Source: Gonium pectorale (lineage: Eukaryota > Chlorophyta > Chlorophyceae > Chlamydomonadales > Volvocaceae). Taken from it: a stretch of 64,000 bases of DNA. The notes under the pieces are model-generated. The model was not told the origin of the DNA. It ran no database searches and worked only from the letters and a program-made list of their open reading frames with translations. Position 1 is the stretch's first letter. Every line of letters starts with the position of its first letter. This document shows positions 1-15,000 of the stretch, piece after piece. Where the stretch lies: NCBI GenBank assembly GCA_001584585.1, contig LSYV01000053.1, positions 642,229 to 706,228 of the forward strand, in the 5' to 3' direction. Made by a program: the position numbers and the translations under genes.

Positions 1-3000
1 TGTACGATCCATCAGCGGCCGGCCTGTCTCTGTCGTACCCGGTGCATGTAGCGCTGTGACTGGCCGCTGCGACCGAGCCTAAGCATACTGAGCAGCTGCG
101 ACCGGATGGATGTGACGGTGAGGACGAAGCAAATGACGTGAGTCATCACCAGCAGCCCCAGGACGAACAGCGCGTGCGCACGGAATCGGGATTGGACCTG
201 CAGATGGCAGTTGGTGGTTAGCAGTAAAAGTCGCCGCGCGTCAAGTGAGGCACATGCCTTGGTTGTGTACTGAGGATGGAGCAGGCTCTGCGCAGGTTTT
301 TGCCGGCTGCAACTCGCTGCCTAGTTGATAGGATAGGACCGCAGGATCCACTGGCACTTGCCTGAGACCCACCCGCGGGCTCCCACCTGCTGCGCCTGGC
401 CGCTGTCCATCATCTTGGCCAGCTTGCGGAACCGTTTGCCGCGCTTGTACTCGGCGCCGCCTCCCGCCCCTGCAAGCGGTGGGGCCCGTGCGTTGCCCGC
501 GTGCACCATGTCATAAATGCCCAGGGCATGCGCCCCTGCCAGCACATGCTGCGCTCTCCCGCCCGCCAGCCCAGGCCGCCACACCAACCACAACTCCAGC
601 CGCGGGCCCGCGGCAGCCGCGAACCAACAGGCCCCCCCAATTACGCCACAACACCCCGTGCGCCCGCTTTGTGGCTCCCATGGGAGTCACCCCAACGGCC
701 CTGCCCAGGCCAGGTTGGCTGGCCGCACATCGACTCCTCGTGCCTCTGCTAGCGCACCAGCGCACCTGCACTCTGGCCAGACATGGCGCTCTGGCCGCCC
801 TCGCTGGCTGCGTCGTCATCGGGGTACGGCCCGAGGTCGGGCGCGCCTGTGGGCCCATCCGCCGGGAGCCCCTGCTGCTGGTGGTGGTGGTGGTGGTGAT
901 GCGGCGCGCGTGCCGCTGCGGAAGGCGGCCGGCGCATCTCCGGCACCACCATCTCTGGTTGGACTGTGCTGCTGCCGCGGATGGCCGATGCTAATCGGGA
1001 GTAATTACCGGTACTAAGCAGGAAGGCGCCCTCAACGCTCTGATCTGAACGCTCGTCCTCCCCCTGCGCAAGCGCATGGCGAATCTGATTTGGGCAGACG
1101 CCCTGCGCTTGTAATGTGGGTCATGCGGCGGGTGCGGCAGCCGTGCTCTGCTTTCACACAAGTAGCCGAGGCCCGGGCTGGGCGCTACAGCTGTCCTGTC
1201 ATGCTATGGCTGAGCTGAGCAGGTCTGAACTGCGCGATATCGGCAACCTGTTACCGTACCTTGCTAGCACGGGCGATAGAGTTTTGGTAGTAGGCACCTG
1301 CGACCCGTCCGGCAACAGAATGACACTCAGCACAAAAGCATACGGGACAAGCAAATAGCTAGGCCAAGTCTTCGTGACGCCCAAAGCAACCGACGAGAAA
1401 CAAGAAGCTACGGCAAGCGGCTGACTGTTCGGCTTAGGCTGTCGGGCGTACGTTTGCCACACGCCATCTGCCCTGTCGCCCCAGTGACCCATGGATCCGA
1501 AGCAACAGTAAGTCGACGCACTCGTGTTGAGCCGGGCCCCCCTGCGGCGCTGACGCACCTTTGCTGGCCACCCAACGCTCGGTCGCCTCCGAGATCACGC
1601 TCTGGGGCAGGCAAAAGGCAGTTGGAAAGCAGCGGTGGCACGGGGCCGGAAGGGATTTGAGTGTTGGAATAACCTGGATGGCGAACCTGCAGGTGAGGGT
1701 TGTGTAATTCTCTTGCGTATTAGCTGCAAAAATCCGCAGAGGGAGGGGCATCATGTTTCCTCCATTCTGAGAATACTGGTCCCTTAATTGGCAGGCAGGT
1801 AGCGGATAATGAGCCGAGAGGGCTGGTCTCTCTGAGCCGAGCCTGGCACGTTTGGGCATCAACAGGTGTCGCCACTGCGACGTTTTAAGGGCTCGGAGAC
1901 AACATACTGTGAAAGATGCAAGCCGGACGCTGGCGCCAGGCGCCAGGCACTCACCGCTCTCCTCTTGGTTACCTTAATGTCGCTCCCATCGGAGTCAGAC
2001 GCAGCGCCTTTGTCGCTCGGGTCCTCTGCAGATCACACAAGGTGAAGAGGGACCGATGGCACTGGTTTGGCATGCCTCGCCGCACACCGGTCCATGCACA
2101 CCTGTTCCGAATTCCAATGCAGAGGCGTCCATTATCCCAAGCCCGATTGGCTGCACGGCATAAACACAGCCCGAAGCCCGGCCCGGTACAACTCGCGCAC
2201 TAGTGCGCAACAAGAAGAAACAAGAATGGGAAGGACACACCCTTAAGACGTAGCGCCAGCTCGCGCGTGGCCCCTGGCACTGCTCCTGAGTAGCCGTTCC
2301 CCGTCCGTGGCGTCGCGCCAGGCAGCGTCGCTTCGTTGGCGTCAAAGCGGACCGGCGCCTCCAGCTCCAGCTGCTCAAGGCCCTGGCCAAAGCCCTTCGC
2401 AAGCTGCTGCGCAAGCGCCTGCTGCCCTTGCCCCTCCGGCGACACCGCAGCCAGGGAGCTGCTCCCCAGACGCCTCCCCAGTGGGGAGTTGGCGGCATCG
2501 GCGGCGTCCACTGGGCTGGTGAGGGGAGGGCTGGTGCCTCTCCCGAGTCGTCCGCTGCCCCCGGCTACCTTCACCAGGTCGGCGAGCTTGCTGCGGCCAG
2601 CCAGGAGGGACGCCCGACTAGCGGTGACTCCGGGAGTGGGCAGACCCTCACCGACCCCGGAGGACAGCAAGTCCGGCGGCGTCGGGGCCATGGCGGCTGC
2701 GGCAGCGTGCCCGGAGGCGAAACGCTCGACGGCGTCGCTGCCCCGCCTCATCTCCACTACGTTCTCGGCGGGGGACGGGGCTGGGCAGGCGTTTGGCGTG
2801 GCGGGCTGCGGTGTGGAGCCCGCCCTGCCACTATTCTGGTCGCCGGTGGAGGGTGCGGGCGCTGGGGCGCCGCCCGACAGCTGCCCCTGCTCCGTCAAGG
2901 CCGGCGCGAAGGGCGGCATCTGGCTCAGCGCCGCGGCGGCAGCAGTCGTGCCGGAGACTATGTTCGGCCTGGGCATTGTCCCGACCATTCCTACGGCGGA

Positions 3001-6000
3001 TGAGTTGCGCCGCCCAAGATGTGCCGCCGTTGAGGACCTCACCACAGGGCCCACGCTGCCGCGACGACCCGCAGGCAATATGGGCGAGACCTCCTCCTGC
3101 GGCAGCGGCTGCTGCAGCGACGGCGGCGCAGCTGCCACTGCGGGCTGGCCTTGTGGCTGCGCCGGCTGCTTGCCGGGGACCATGGGCGCCACGTGCATGC
3201 GGATGATTGCGGTTAGGGGCTGGTTGGCCCCCGGCCGGCCCACCACCTGCACATCGAGCGTCAGCGGCCGGCCGTCCGAGTGGCTTCCCTGCAGCGTGTG
3301 CACAGGGCCGACCTGCAGGGGCCCAGGTGAGGGCGACAGGCCGGGAGGCCAGGAGCGGGCGAATTCAGCAGCGGAAGATGGGCAAGGTACGGGAGATGGA
3401 AGCAGAAGGGCGCTGCCATGCCGAAACCGAAATCCGCAAGCCGCACCTTGAAGCTGGCCCCCTTGTTGTTGACCTTGAGACTGCTCTTCTTGGCCCCGTG
3501 CAGTGACAGCAGGTCCGCCGGCTTGGTCCTCCCCGGGGGAAGAGCCATCAGCTCCTCGAGCGACGCCCCCATCAGCGATGCGCTGGGCAGGCCGAACAGC
3601 AGACCCGCGGGTCGCGTGCGCTCCTCCAGCACGGTCGTGATGCGGCCGCCCGCATCCAGTTCGAGCACGCCGCTGACGCTGGTGGCGGGCCACAGGTCGA
3701 CGAATACCTCAGGGGCCTGGTCATCGTCGACGGTCTCCGCTGGAACTTCTACGTGAACCTGTCGTACGGGTGAATTGCAGGGGAGCATGTTGAAAGCCAC
3801 ATACAGGGAGGCATCACGATGGGTGAGTGCATAGAATGGTGGGCCCTCTTCGTCGGCTGGACCGTCAGGCGGGATCCATGTGTCTGATTATGCCGCACAG
3901 TTACCAAGGTCGTCCAGAACAACATATGTGTGACGTGCGTACGGCATGATACGGCATCTAGACCGCTTCATGTCCTGGTGCTGCTAGTGAGTGTTAAGAG
4001 TTGGCGATGCGCCGTCTGGATCAATCCGGCGGCAAGTTCCTCAGAAGCGCATTGCCAGCTCAAACAGGGGGGTGCGGCAAACGCCGCTGGTTGGTGGGAG
4101 GCCAGTGGTCAGCGAGGTCGTATAGGCCAGGGGCACTGACCTGCATGACGGCGGACCTCGCCATGTTGGCTCGCGCCGCGGCCATCAGCCCCGTGGCGCT
4201 CCCGCGGTTAGGCCGCTGGGGCGGGAGCACGCGGACGCGCCAGCTGTACTCGGGGTATGCCAGCGCCCTGCGAGGGGCGCAAGCCGAGCTTTCAATACGG
4301 GCAGCCACGCTGCGTATGTCCAGGGGCCACACGCGCCTACGGCCAACACAGCCTGCGAGCCCAGTTGACGCGCGGCAACCCTTGCCTACGCACATGCCCA
4401 CGACGATGGGACGCACAAACCCCCCGCAAGCCCAGCGACTGGGTGTGCAGCATGGGACGCCAGAGATCCTGGAGGAGGTCTCTGCAGCTTGCGGCAATGT
4501 ACCGTAGCAAGTTTGGAGTGTGTGCATGCTTCGGTCACCTGTTGACCAGGGAGCTGAACATCCGCGACCCGTGCGCCGGCGACGTGGCGCCACCGCCCTC
4601 CACGGAGGCAGGCTCCTCGATGACCTCCCACAGCCCTCGACCGACCAGCTGCAGGTACAGAACGCGTTTCGGGAAGGGAGGGCATTCGGGGATCTTCAGG
4701 ATTCCGTGATATTATCGTAAAGCCTCGATGACCGCACGAAAGCGGCGTACAACGCCGAAGGCGTCGGGGGGAAACCCAAGGCCCCACAGCCAGCGCACAT
4801 TCGAGCGCCCACTCGCTGATTCCGGGCTTTGACGGTAGTGCTTCGGTTGGCGGCAGCACATACCGGTATGCCATGCGCCCGCACGTGCAGCCCGCATGCC
4901 GTACCTGGCTTGGTTCGAGCCCGAACAGGTGGGGCGGCGTGCCGTCGGCGAAGCCCACGATACGCCCATCCTCGGACAGCCGCAGCCGCAGCCGACGCTC
5001 GAGAAGAGCCTCATCCAAGGAGGAGCTGCAAAGATAAGGGTGCAACAACAGGCGGAAATCGAGCGCAACAAAGGCAACGTCCTTCTCACCCCCGAAGGTG
5101 GCTGTGTAAGTGCATCCTAAACTATTTGCAAGGTGGTAATCCCAAGATGCAGATGACCCCACCATCAGCCACCCCGATCCAGAAACCCCACTCCTAAGGC
5201 CACGCAAACTGACAACGAAGCCCACCATACCCGCAGCTCTTCACGACACCTTGTCGTCTAGACATCATGCCCTGACGGCATGCCCGTACCAGCTGGTGCC
5301 AGGCATCCTCCGCTTGCACAACCGACCCAAGGGTCGGCACGGCACCCCCCTGATCCTGCTAGGCGAGACATGCGCGTGCTGGCCTGCCTTGTTGGTCCGC
5401 TGATACCCCCGCCCCCATCACACACAGGGAACCCGCCAAGGCCACGGGGCGAGCGAGCACGAAAGGGGCACGCCTGCCCTGCCCGGTGCCCACCCCACCT
5501 GGCCAGCCGTACGGCATGCGTGAGCTCGCCGGACATGTCACTGGTGGAGACTGAGACGCGCATGTAGAGCGGCTTGCCGGTGGCGGTGCGCATCTCCAGG
5601 ATGGGCCCGGGCGAGCCGCCCTTGCGGCAGCTGAGCTGCCCACGGGCGGGCGGGCTGAGCATGGTTGTGCTCTGCATGGACAGTGGTATGGTTTTCAGGT
5701 CATGTGGGCGCACTACCCAGGAGAGGACCCAGATGGGCAGGCATGTGGAGGCTGGACTTGTCGTAGGCCCACCGTAAGTCGATGGGCCTCCACCTACCTA
5801 AAGCAGCTTGCACGAGACCTTCGCGGCGTCTGTCGTCCTAGATTGCGCGTGCTGTGCAGACAGGCACTGAGACGAAGCACGAAATACTCAGGCATGGAGG
5901 GCGCACGGCTCCCGTATACAGGAGCGGCGCGTGTGGTTGCTAATCGACACTGCTGCAAGGAGTCTCAATAGATCTCACCTTCAGGAGCCGCACATGCATG

Positions 6001-9000
6001 TCCCTCCAGGGTGGCGGCAGGAAGTCAGACAGCGTGTAGCCCGCCAGCAGGTCTGCGGCTAGCTCCAGCCCATCTCCCGGCGGCCGACCAGCGGCCCCTC
6101 CCGGTTGGCCGTGTTCATAGTTGGGGCTCGGACCCGGCAGGGGCAGACCGTCGTAGCTGCTGCGCCTGATGGTGCCCTTGAGGGTTTCCGCCAGGTCGGT
6201 TGAGACGTGCAACACGACGCCCCTGTTGTTGACGACGAGGAGCTGCGTGGGGTCCGCGCAAAGTGACACGCGCAGCTCATATACGGGGACGCCTTCGGTG
6301 CCACCTACACGAAGGGAGGGCGCACGGCGGGGGCCAGAACGATATGTGTTGAGGGCGGCTGAGGTTGTCGCCCTCGCTGCGCGCCCGTAAATGGAACTTG
6401 GCACCAGCGCGAGGCATTCGTACACGGGCAGAAAAACCCTACGCGGGCGGTGAGCCTGACGGTCTCATCACCATCATACGGTAGTGACAAGCGACAGCAG
6501 CTATAGCAGGTGGTGAAGGAGACGTGCGACGCCGATCCCTCGCAATCCAACTCCCAGCCCAGCGCCTTACTTGCGCTGACCACGCGCACAAATGCAGGCA
6601 CCCGCGTGGTATCGTACTTGTGGGCGACAAGGCAAGGCATGCCCTGATCCCCTTCAGCGCTCTGCACGTCGGCTGCAGCAAGGGCTTGCAGCCTGCGGTC
6701 GCATGGCGGCAATACATCCGTTCAGACAAAGCCCGAAGAGGCACCGAAAGGCCGATGCAATCATCAGCGCAAGTCGGTGAGACGGGGATCGTCTGGAAAC
6801 ACGGTGAGAGGAAACACCGACCAATGAGCAAGATACCCCAAGACACAAGGTCCGGTCAGAAGGCAGGTAAGCGTTTGGTATAGACGCCGTAACGACCCAC
6901 GGGTCGCTTCACGGCGTCGCCACATTCCTTCCTAGTGCTCATCTTCATTGATAGTATGCCAACCCCATCGCGCATTGTTTGCCTTTTGTGCTGTTAACAT
7001 GACTCCTTGGTTCCGAACGTACCTCTGAATCATGTCGCTGGCGCCCTTGGCGCGTCTTGTGTTCGCATCGGCAGCAGTCGCCGTGTCAGATCCAGCCAGT
7101 TCCTTCACCGACAGAAGCGTGGTGAAGCCAACCCCATTGACCTCGTAGGGACGCCACCTGGGCCGCACCGGTGGACGTACACTGGTATCGTACAGGGTAC
7201 GAATGAAGTACGGCATGCGTGGAGAAAGCCCAATGCTCGTCCAGGCGCTTCACGATGCGAATCAATGCGGCTACATACAGGCGTCGCTTGGCTGGCGTGA
7301 GGAGAGCCTTCACTCTTCAGCTATTAGTGAAGGCTGGTTAGTGAAATGCCTTTACGTGGCTAACTTCCCACCTCGCACCGCTGTTGACTGCCAGTTCGGG
7401 CTTCGGTCATCTCCACGACCACGACTCTTCAAGCGTTCGAGGATCCGCACCGAAGTAGTGACATGCGCGTGATCTATTCCAAAGCCTCACCCGTACGTGG
7501 CGATGAATTGCGGATCGCACGCGACGATGGCGCCATTCTGCGCCACCCACAGAGTGGCGACGCCCCTCTCCGCCGCCAGCGGCTCCATCATCGCCACAAT
7601 CGTGGTGTCGTCACCCACTCCTGGCGAGGGACAGGGCAAAGGAGCAGTGTGGTGTTTGGATCTCAATGAAGGGTCGCGTGTGGGCTTCCTACTACGCTGC
7701 TCCGATTTCTTCGCAGTTCGCTTACGCAGCTAACACAGGGCCCGCGGGCCCAAGGCAAGGTGCCTGGGGCATGCGTTGGGCGTCGTATGCCGTAACGGCC
7801 GGCAAAGGTGACGTTGATGTGCGCAGCTGCATCTCGGCATGCCCCATCCCAACCGCTGCTCCGCAACCGTCCTGACCGCCAGCCGCGAGCCTCCTCACCG
7901 GACACCCGCCGGAGAGTTAGCTTAAGTGGGAAGGCCAGCCGCTCCGAGTGCATCCCAACAACCACCGCCTCGTGCTGCTCGTCCGCGCCACCCGCGCCGC
8001 CAGCTCCGGCCTCGCCGCCAAAGCCGCTCGCCATGAGGGTCCCCGGCATCAGCCCGCTCTTGGCCACCAGCGCACTCAGCTGCTCGCTGAGCCACTGGGA
8101 GCAGTGGGGCGCCAGCAGCGCCGCCATGCGCTTGCCCTCCAGCTGACCTGCGCGCGCATTGGGGCCCGTGGCGCATGGCATGTGGACGAGCGGGTGAGTC
8201 AGGAACACAACCCGCCCTGCACCTGAGTGATGGCGTCAGATCTCCGGTGTGCTGGACGAGTGGTTGTAGCGTGAGGTCTGTCAATGTGAACGAAGTGGTA
8301 GCCCATCCAGCAAACTTGGCCCCTGCGCCTAGTCGAAGGCAGTGCCTTGTGGCGCAATCTCTTACCTCGCTTGTAGCCGAAGAGGTTGTGGCTTTGCCTG
8401 TTAGCCTGCGGAGACAGCAGGTTGCGCATACTTGGCTGTTGGTTGCCAATGATGACGCACTCGTGGTTACTCATGGGGCGGCGCTTCCTCCATCCCCCCT
8501 CTCTCCTGCAACTGCCGTCCCATTCTGAATACGAAGGTGCAACGTAACATCACGACGTAACATGCTGCATGTGCGTGTACATGTGCAACCCACTCGTTGC
8601 ATGATGCCACGTACCGAGCTAACAACTTTGGCACGGGGGCAACGGCAAGAGCGGCGGCAGCCGCGGAAGCGGCAGCCCCCCATTCCTAGCGCAGCGGCCC
8701 CCGACAGTTTGGCTGCCCATAGCCTACCGCAACGGCAGCGACTTACCACCTGCACCTCGCCAAACACGTTGACCACCAGAACGGCAATAGACAGCTCGTC
8801 CATCCGGCCAAGTGGCGTGCCTGCGGGCACGCAACGCAGCCCTTCGATGAGTTTAAGAATAGAAGCGAACGTAGGAGTCCATGCGAAGCGGTTTGAGGAA
8901 TGCGAAGCGACGAAGAGACACTGCCCCGCTCACCGTCAGGCAAAAGGGGCCCACGTGTGTCGCCCTCCTTAGCCTCGTCCAGCCGATCAGCCTCGGTGAA

Positions 9001-12000
9001 GTATTCCGCCTGTTGGACATTGCCATGTGCATGACATGGGTATCTGCGACTTGTTGTGGTCAAAGCTGTCTGAGGACCCTTGCCGATCGTGAGACTACTA
9101 CATATGTAAATCAGCAGTGTGGAGCCAACGAGCGCTCGTTGCACTCAGGGCCCCTCCCCAACTCACCGCGCCCCATGGGTCGTTCTTGATGTTGAGCAGG
9201 AACTTGCCGTACAGTCGTACTAGTTGGGCGCTGTTGCCGTAGCTCTCCAGCACCACGCGATATGCCGTCTGGGCCTGCAGTGCGGGCGAGTGGTGTGACA
9301 CGCACACGTGTTCAGGCACCGACTGACAGTAAGTACCCCCACCAAGGTGTTAACCCCAGCGTCGATGACAAACAAACGGTACGACATTGCGGCTGTAGGA
9401 CGGATAGTTCCGCTGCTAGTGCAGGTCCTGAAGTGTCTGTGGGGCTCCCCACGCACTGTTCTCGTACCTGTGACACGGACGTCTCGATCTTGCCCAGTGC
9501 CTTGCTGAGGTGCATGAAGGAGATGTTGGAGGCATCTAGGGCCTTCCTGCGGGGACGAAAGCAGCGCGGACGGGCGGATTGCAGACTTTGACGACCTCTA
9601 TGCGCATCCACGTACGTGCTTCGTAGGTCCAAAGTGCATTTACCTAGCATCGAACCCCTCAACCCCATCATCACGAGCATCTTCCATTCACACTGCTGAA
9701 GGCCGCGTCAGCAACTAGCCAAAGGTATTCGGGTTGTACGCGGGCGTCCCTAGAAGGGCTTTGCGCACCGCAGGGGCCCGTTCCGGGGACAGCCCCGGAG
9801 GGGGACGGAAGGGGAACGGCCCGGGGAACCCCGAAAGTGTAGGTATGCCCCGCGTCGAACCCTGCTCTACACGCATCCACGTACATGCGTGAAAGCCTCG
9901 ATGTGCGCTCCTCGCCGCGACCGGACTTCTATCATCCGACGTGTTGAAACACACGGAGAGTGTAAACAATACGAGAGGGTCCCAAGCAACTTACCAAAAG
10001 CTGCACATCGCCTGGAGAGCCTCCCGGTGCAGACGCAGTACCATGCGCTGCGACACAGGCAATGCAAGGTCAGCACATGGTCAGACATGAGCATCAGAGG
10101 TTGTCACTTTGGTCGTTTCATAGTCCTTACCAAAGACAGGGCCAACACAATACATTGCTTACAGGGAAGGCTGTACCTCAGGGGTTGATAAACTGCAGGC
10201 TGTTTCCACACGACATGAGCAGGGCGTCAGAGGTTGACCGGTTTCCGGAGCGCAAGAACTAATGTGTGATCAGCATCATTCACACATAACCCGCGGAGCG
10301 AACTGTAGCCACCCCAGCCTAACCTGCTTGCGTTGGTACTCGACATAGCTGCGGGGCGTGAGGGGTGGCCGGAAAGCACAACAGGGCAGGGTGTGAAAGA
10401 GGCTTGGACACACTAGCGCGCGTGTTGCACATGCATGGCCCATGCCCATTCGGGCTGGCAAGTGGCAACCAACGAGTGCTTAGCCGCGAGTTTACAAGAA
10501 CAAAGGCGCGCTCAGCAGCAATGCCCTCCTGCTCTGTGCCAAGCCACGCACCCTAAGAGGTCCATGCTGGTACCCTCGTTAGCGGAGGTCCCAGCCGCCT
10601 TTTGCTGCGGGGGGTGCAAGGTGGCCCAGTAGAAGGCAAATGCAGCGTCAGCCAAGCGCCCGGCAGTGAAATGATAAGGAGGGCACGAGCGCGCATATGA
10701 ATGCAAATGTACATATCCAAGGGATGGATGCTAGGCATGGGGAGCCGTTGACACGCAGTCCCCATCGACACTGCGATGCCGGCGCTCCATGAAGAAGGTT
10801 GCCCCCACCAAACGTATCAGGGCCGCATCTCGCGGGCTAGGGGCCAAAAGACCCACTTCAGCAAATAGACCTCAGGCAAGGCGGAGCACTCTACCGTATC
10901 CCATCCTCCCTCTCTCGCACACACACACATACACATACATGCGTAATGGGTTGTTGGGCTGCCGATTAGCATGCCAGACTGCTCGACGGTTTGCCTCGCC
11001 TCTCTCGCGTACCTCGCCTAGTCTGTTTGCCTAGTCTGTTTACAGCATGTTCACAAGCAAGCACGCACATTCGCATGACGTAACACACATACACAAACAC
11101 ACCGCATCGCGGCTTACCGTGGCCTGTTGCTGCCGCACAAACATGATGAAGCGACACATGAGCCCCGGGTTGAGCTTGCGCGCGTCCTGAAGGGGGTCAA
11201 GCACGGATCCGCGCGCCGTCAGACCGTGCCGATTACTACACCAGGCGGCACACTCGGAGCCACGTGAGAGCGGGGCCGGGCCCATGTGGAGTAGTCGTAC
11301 TGGCGTACCTCGATGCGGCGACCGCCGCTCTGGTGGATGCCCAAGACGTCGATCATGAAGTTGGCGCTGGAAGGGGCGGTTCACGGAGGGCAGGGCGGCA
11401 TGCGGTACATGAGCAATGGACAGCGGAACCCAGGATAGACCCACAGAAAGGTCCGGGGCGCACGAGGGCCCCTGCCATCGCGGAAACGCAGTTTCCTCTT
11501 CACACAGGGAATGCGCACGCGGCCTGCACTGCACATTGGGACGAAGCCGCGGCCTCCTGCGGCTGCTGCAAGCAATACAGCCGACCTCCCAATCGTACAC
11601 CCACCGCGTACCGTTAAAGCGCGAGTCCCCAGCTCCCCACGCCCCTCCCTCCCGTCGGGCGTTGCGCATGCGGCCACGGCGGGGCCGGAGGACGCACGCC
11701 CGCGCATCCCCGAGAGCGCCTTCAGAGGGGCCACAGTCCCCTCCTCCCGCTGGGCAGTGCGCACGAGTACGCCTGCGCATCTCCGACACTCAGAGAGCGT
11801 CTGGAGAGCGGAGCGGCCCGCGGCCTGCCCCTTTATTTCAAACGCCAAACTCACTGCAGCAACACCATGTAGGCGCTGCTCGGGAAGAGGGCGAGGCCCG
11901 CCTGCATGCGGCAGCACAGGGACAATGGGAAGGGGCATAGGTGCAGGGCTTCTGCGGTTAGTGCCTAGGGATTAAATGGTGGTGGGGGCCGTTCACTTCG

Positions 12001-15000
12001 TTGATCCAGCCAACGTTGGGGCGCCAGCGGAGCGCTGCATGCAAGCGGGGGCAAAATGCTTCACCCACGATGGAGCATCCTACAGTACCTTGATTACGTT
12101 GTGCGCCTTGCTGGCCGCCTCGGGGTCCGGGATCCGTTGCTCCACGAAGACGCGGCAGCACCTGCGGAGCGAGCGGGGCATGTGCGGAACCGGTGCAAGG
12201 AGGGAAAGCGATGCCACGCGTTAACACGGATGCATTCGTCCATGGCCTTCCCCCGTGTCACTTGTAACCTGTACCCGGTTGAAAAAAGCAGCAATGGCAA
12301 GTAGGTACATGCCAGGGGAAAAGGTTCCCTCCCGATCCTACTCGCATGGGTTGCATCTCCACTTGATGCATCGACCTCGGGAGTTCCCAACCGGAGTCGT
12401 TCATACACGGCTGTTTTCCAGCGCCCGGAAGACCCTTCATGGGCACGCACCTGGCGACTATCTCAACGTCCCGTGGGTCATCCAGTCTCTCGCACACGTC
12501 CTCCAATGGCGTGCCTGGCTTGGCGTTCCTGAAGGTCAGGGAACCAGGATGCCGCAGGATCAGGTACGGTTTACACACTGACAAGGCATACGTGCGGATT
12601 CTTTCTGGCGCCGCCTGGGCGACGCAGCGCATGTGCGCGTCCGGACAGCAGCACCTCCTCCATGAACTCAAAGATTACTCAGTCGCCTCTTGTCCTTGGG
12701 CTATGCCAGTAAGTCCCTAGCCAGGCAAGGCATGCCACACGTTCCGTGGCAGACAAGCACTCACGCAATGGCCTTGAGTGTCGTGTTTGTCAACCTCCGA
12801 ATCATAAACCAGGAGAGGAGCGCGCCAGCCACAAAGGCCGGCCCAAGGCCTGCCAGCATGGTGATGGTGACGGCGCCCGCCCAGTCGTCCGCCCGCTGCT
12901 TATTGACACCGGGCCGGAAGACAAGGACCACAAGCATTGCGGATGCCCACACAATGGTGACCGAAACGCCCGACTTGATGTAGTTCATCCACGCCACCAT
13001 GTGTGAGCTCTGCACGTGGTTTGGCGTTCGGAAGCAATGTCAAGGTGTTAAGAACCACTTCACCGGGCAGCATGCGAGATAACGTCTTGCAGAGGGAGGA
13101 CAAAAGAGGGAATACAGCGACTTAGGCAAAGGAGCAGTTCGGCATGGGCTGCGGCACTGCCGGCACGGACCTGTGGAGCCCGGGCCGCTTGATTCCGGCA
13201 GCAGAGCCGTCCGCTAGCGGCGAACCGCAGGGGCCAGTGGAGTGTGACAAGGGCTACGGAGCGCGACACGTACCCATCGCAGTTGTTGGTAGGCCAGCGC
13301 GATCGAGAGCGCCAGGTAGAAGCAGGCGGCCACCTTCTTCCACCCGATGAACACATCCACCAACGTCAGCAGCACCTGTTATGGGCAGGGCAGAGGGAGG
13401 GAAGCAGCATGGTGGTGCCGGCTGCTGCAGCCAGGGCGTGAAGTTACATCGAAAGGCCTGAACCAAACAGTCACGGAAAAGCCGATCTCTGACCCGTACG
13501 AAGTACAAGTCCCCGCGTGTGCTTGCGGAGCACTGTGCATATGCGCCGTACCTTGATCGCGAAGATCGCCACTTCAGCTCCGCTGTGCCCCAGGGCCAGT
13601 GGTCGTCGTGAGAGTGGGTTCACCTCCACCTGCAGGCATGGAGGTGAATGAGCGCGCGGTCCGGCATAGAATGAGGTACTCTTGTTGTCTCGGTCAAGTA
13701 ACTCGCACCAAGCAGCGGTTGCTGCCGTCCCATGCGCGACATGCCCCCGATCCCGAGGCGCACGGTACATCTGTAACAAAGTACGGCAGTGGTTTCTGTA
13801 CCCACCTCCGCCATGTTCAGCAAGAGAGCGATCGCGACGAAGAGCACCAGGCTGAGACCGGAGACGACGGCGTGTGTGATGTGCGGCGGTCCCGTGCAGC
13901 CTGCGGCAGACGAAGGGGGAACGGTGGGCATGGAAACGGGCCCGCCCTTCGCTGCGTACCCCTATTCCAATAGGATTGCACGCCGGCCCCAACACCAGCC
14001 GGACCAAAACCCATGGCACACTGGAACCAACACAGTGCAGTGGGCTAGCGGTGCAGCCGTCCCGTGGGCGCGAAGGACGACGCATCCGCATGTCGATGGC
14101 GCTACCTTGCGCGCCCAAAAAAACGCATGAACGGGGCCACAGGAATTGCACACAAACAAAGCTAAGCCGGCCGCAAATCGCGCCGGTACTCACTGTATTC
14201 CGGGATGAGGTTGAAGTGGAGCCTGGGCTTGGTCGGGCCGGTGAACCGGCAGCTGAATCCCAGCTGCAGGAGGTTCAAAGACGTAACATCGAAGGCCTGG
14301 AAGAAGACGCTGGAGAAGACGCGTAGCACCTGCGAGGCACGGTGCATTCACAACGCCAGGTTATAGGGCCGATGGGTCATGAGTGGGGCAGCAAAAGCTC
14401 GGATGGTGGGCGAGCGAGCTATAAGCTTGGTTGTTAGATGTGATCTGGTTGACGGAGGACAATGGAGGAAACGGGTCGCACCTATCGGGCAGAGGGGAGG
14501 CGGGGAAAGGAACGATAGCGACCACAGGCCGCCCAGTACTTACACATAGCGTACGCAGTGCTGAGCAGATGAAAGAAGTTCCCGGGGTTACGCACACGAA
14601 AGTCCGTGCTGCCACACAGCGCCAGAACAGCAGCGGTGCGCCACCGGCCACGGAAATGAGCCAAGCGGATGCCGGTAGTCCCATGGCGCACGCACCTTGA
14701 TGGGCCACACGACCGGGAACTTCTGCTCCTTGAAGCACCAGGCCACCCAGACGCACATGGCCACGTTGACCGCCAGCAGGGCCACCATTGAGTACAGCAC
14801 CGCCAGGTAGGCGCCGTAGCCCTGAGCAAGTGCAGAGCATGGCGGCGACAGGTCTTGGGAATATATGTGAGTCCTGAGTTGCGTGTTACTGTGTCATCGC
14901 AGTAGATTTGGGTATGGGGAGGGCTGCACGCAGAGGTGGGCGCCGTAGTGCTGGCTGTGTGTCGCTGGAGGTGGAAGCGCCAGCGTGCAGCGAGGCGAAT

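Noticed and set aside
876..897. Poly-His run as a possible tag or vector sequence
   Set aside because: It lies inside an exon whose phase and flanking motifs match the family, so it is native coding sequence.
2336..3451. 371-codon plus-strand frame opposite the TmcB-like linker exon
   Set aside because: The minus-strand frame continues a conserved PAS-like domain in phase with neighbouring exons; the plus frame is its antisense shadow.
3940..7215. Recurrent TACGGCATG/CATGCCGTA words in TmcB-like introns (near 3940, 4895, 5510, 7209)
   Set aside because: Short palindromic words of this kind could recur by chance in this base composition; spacing and context are irregular. A genome-wide word count would be needed.
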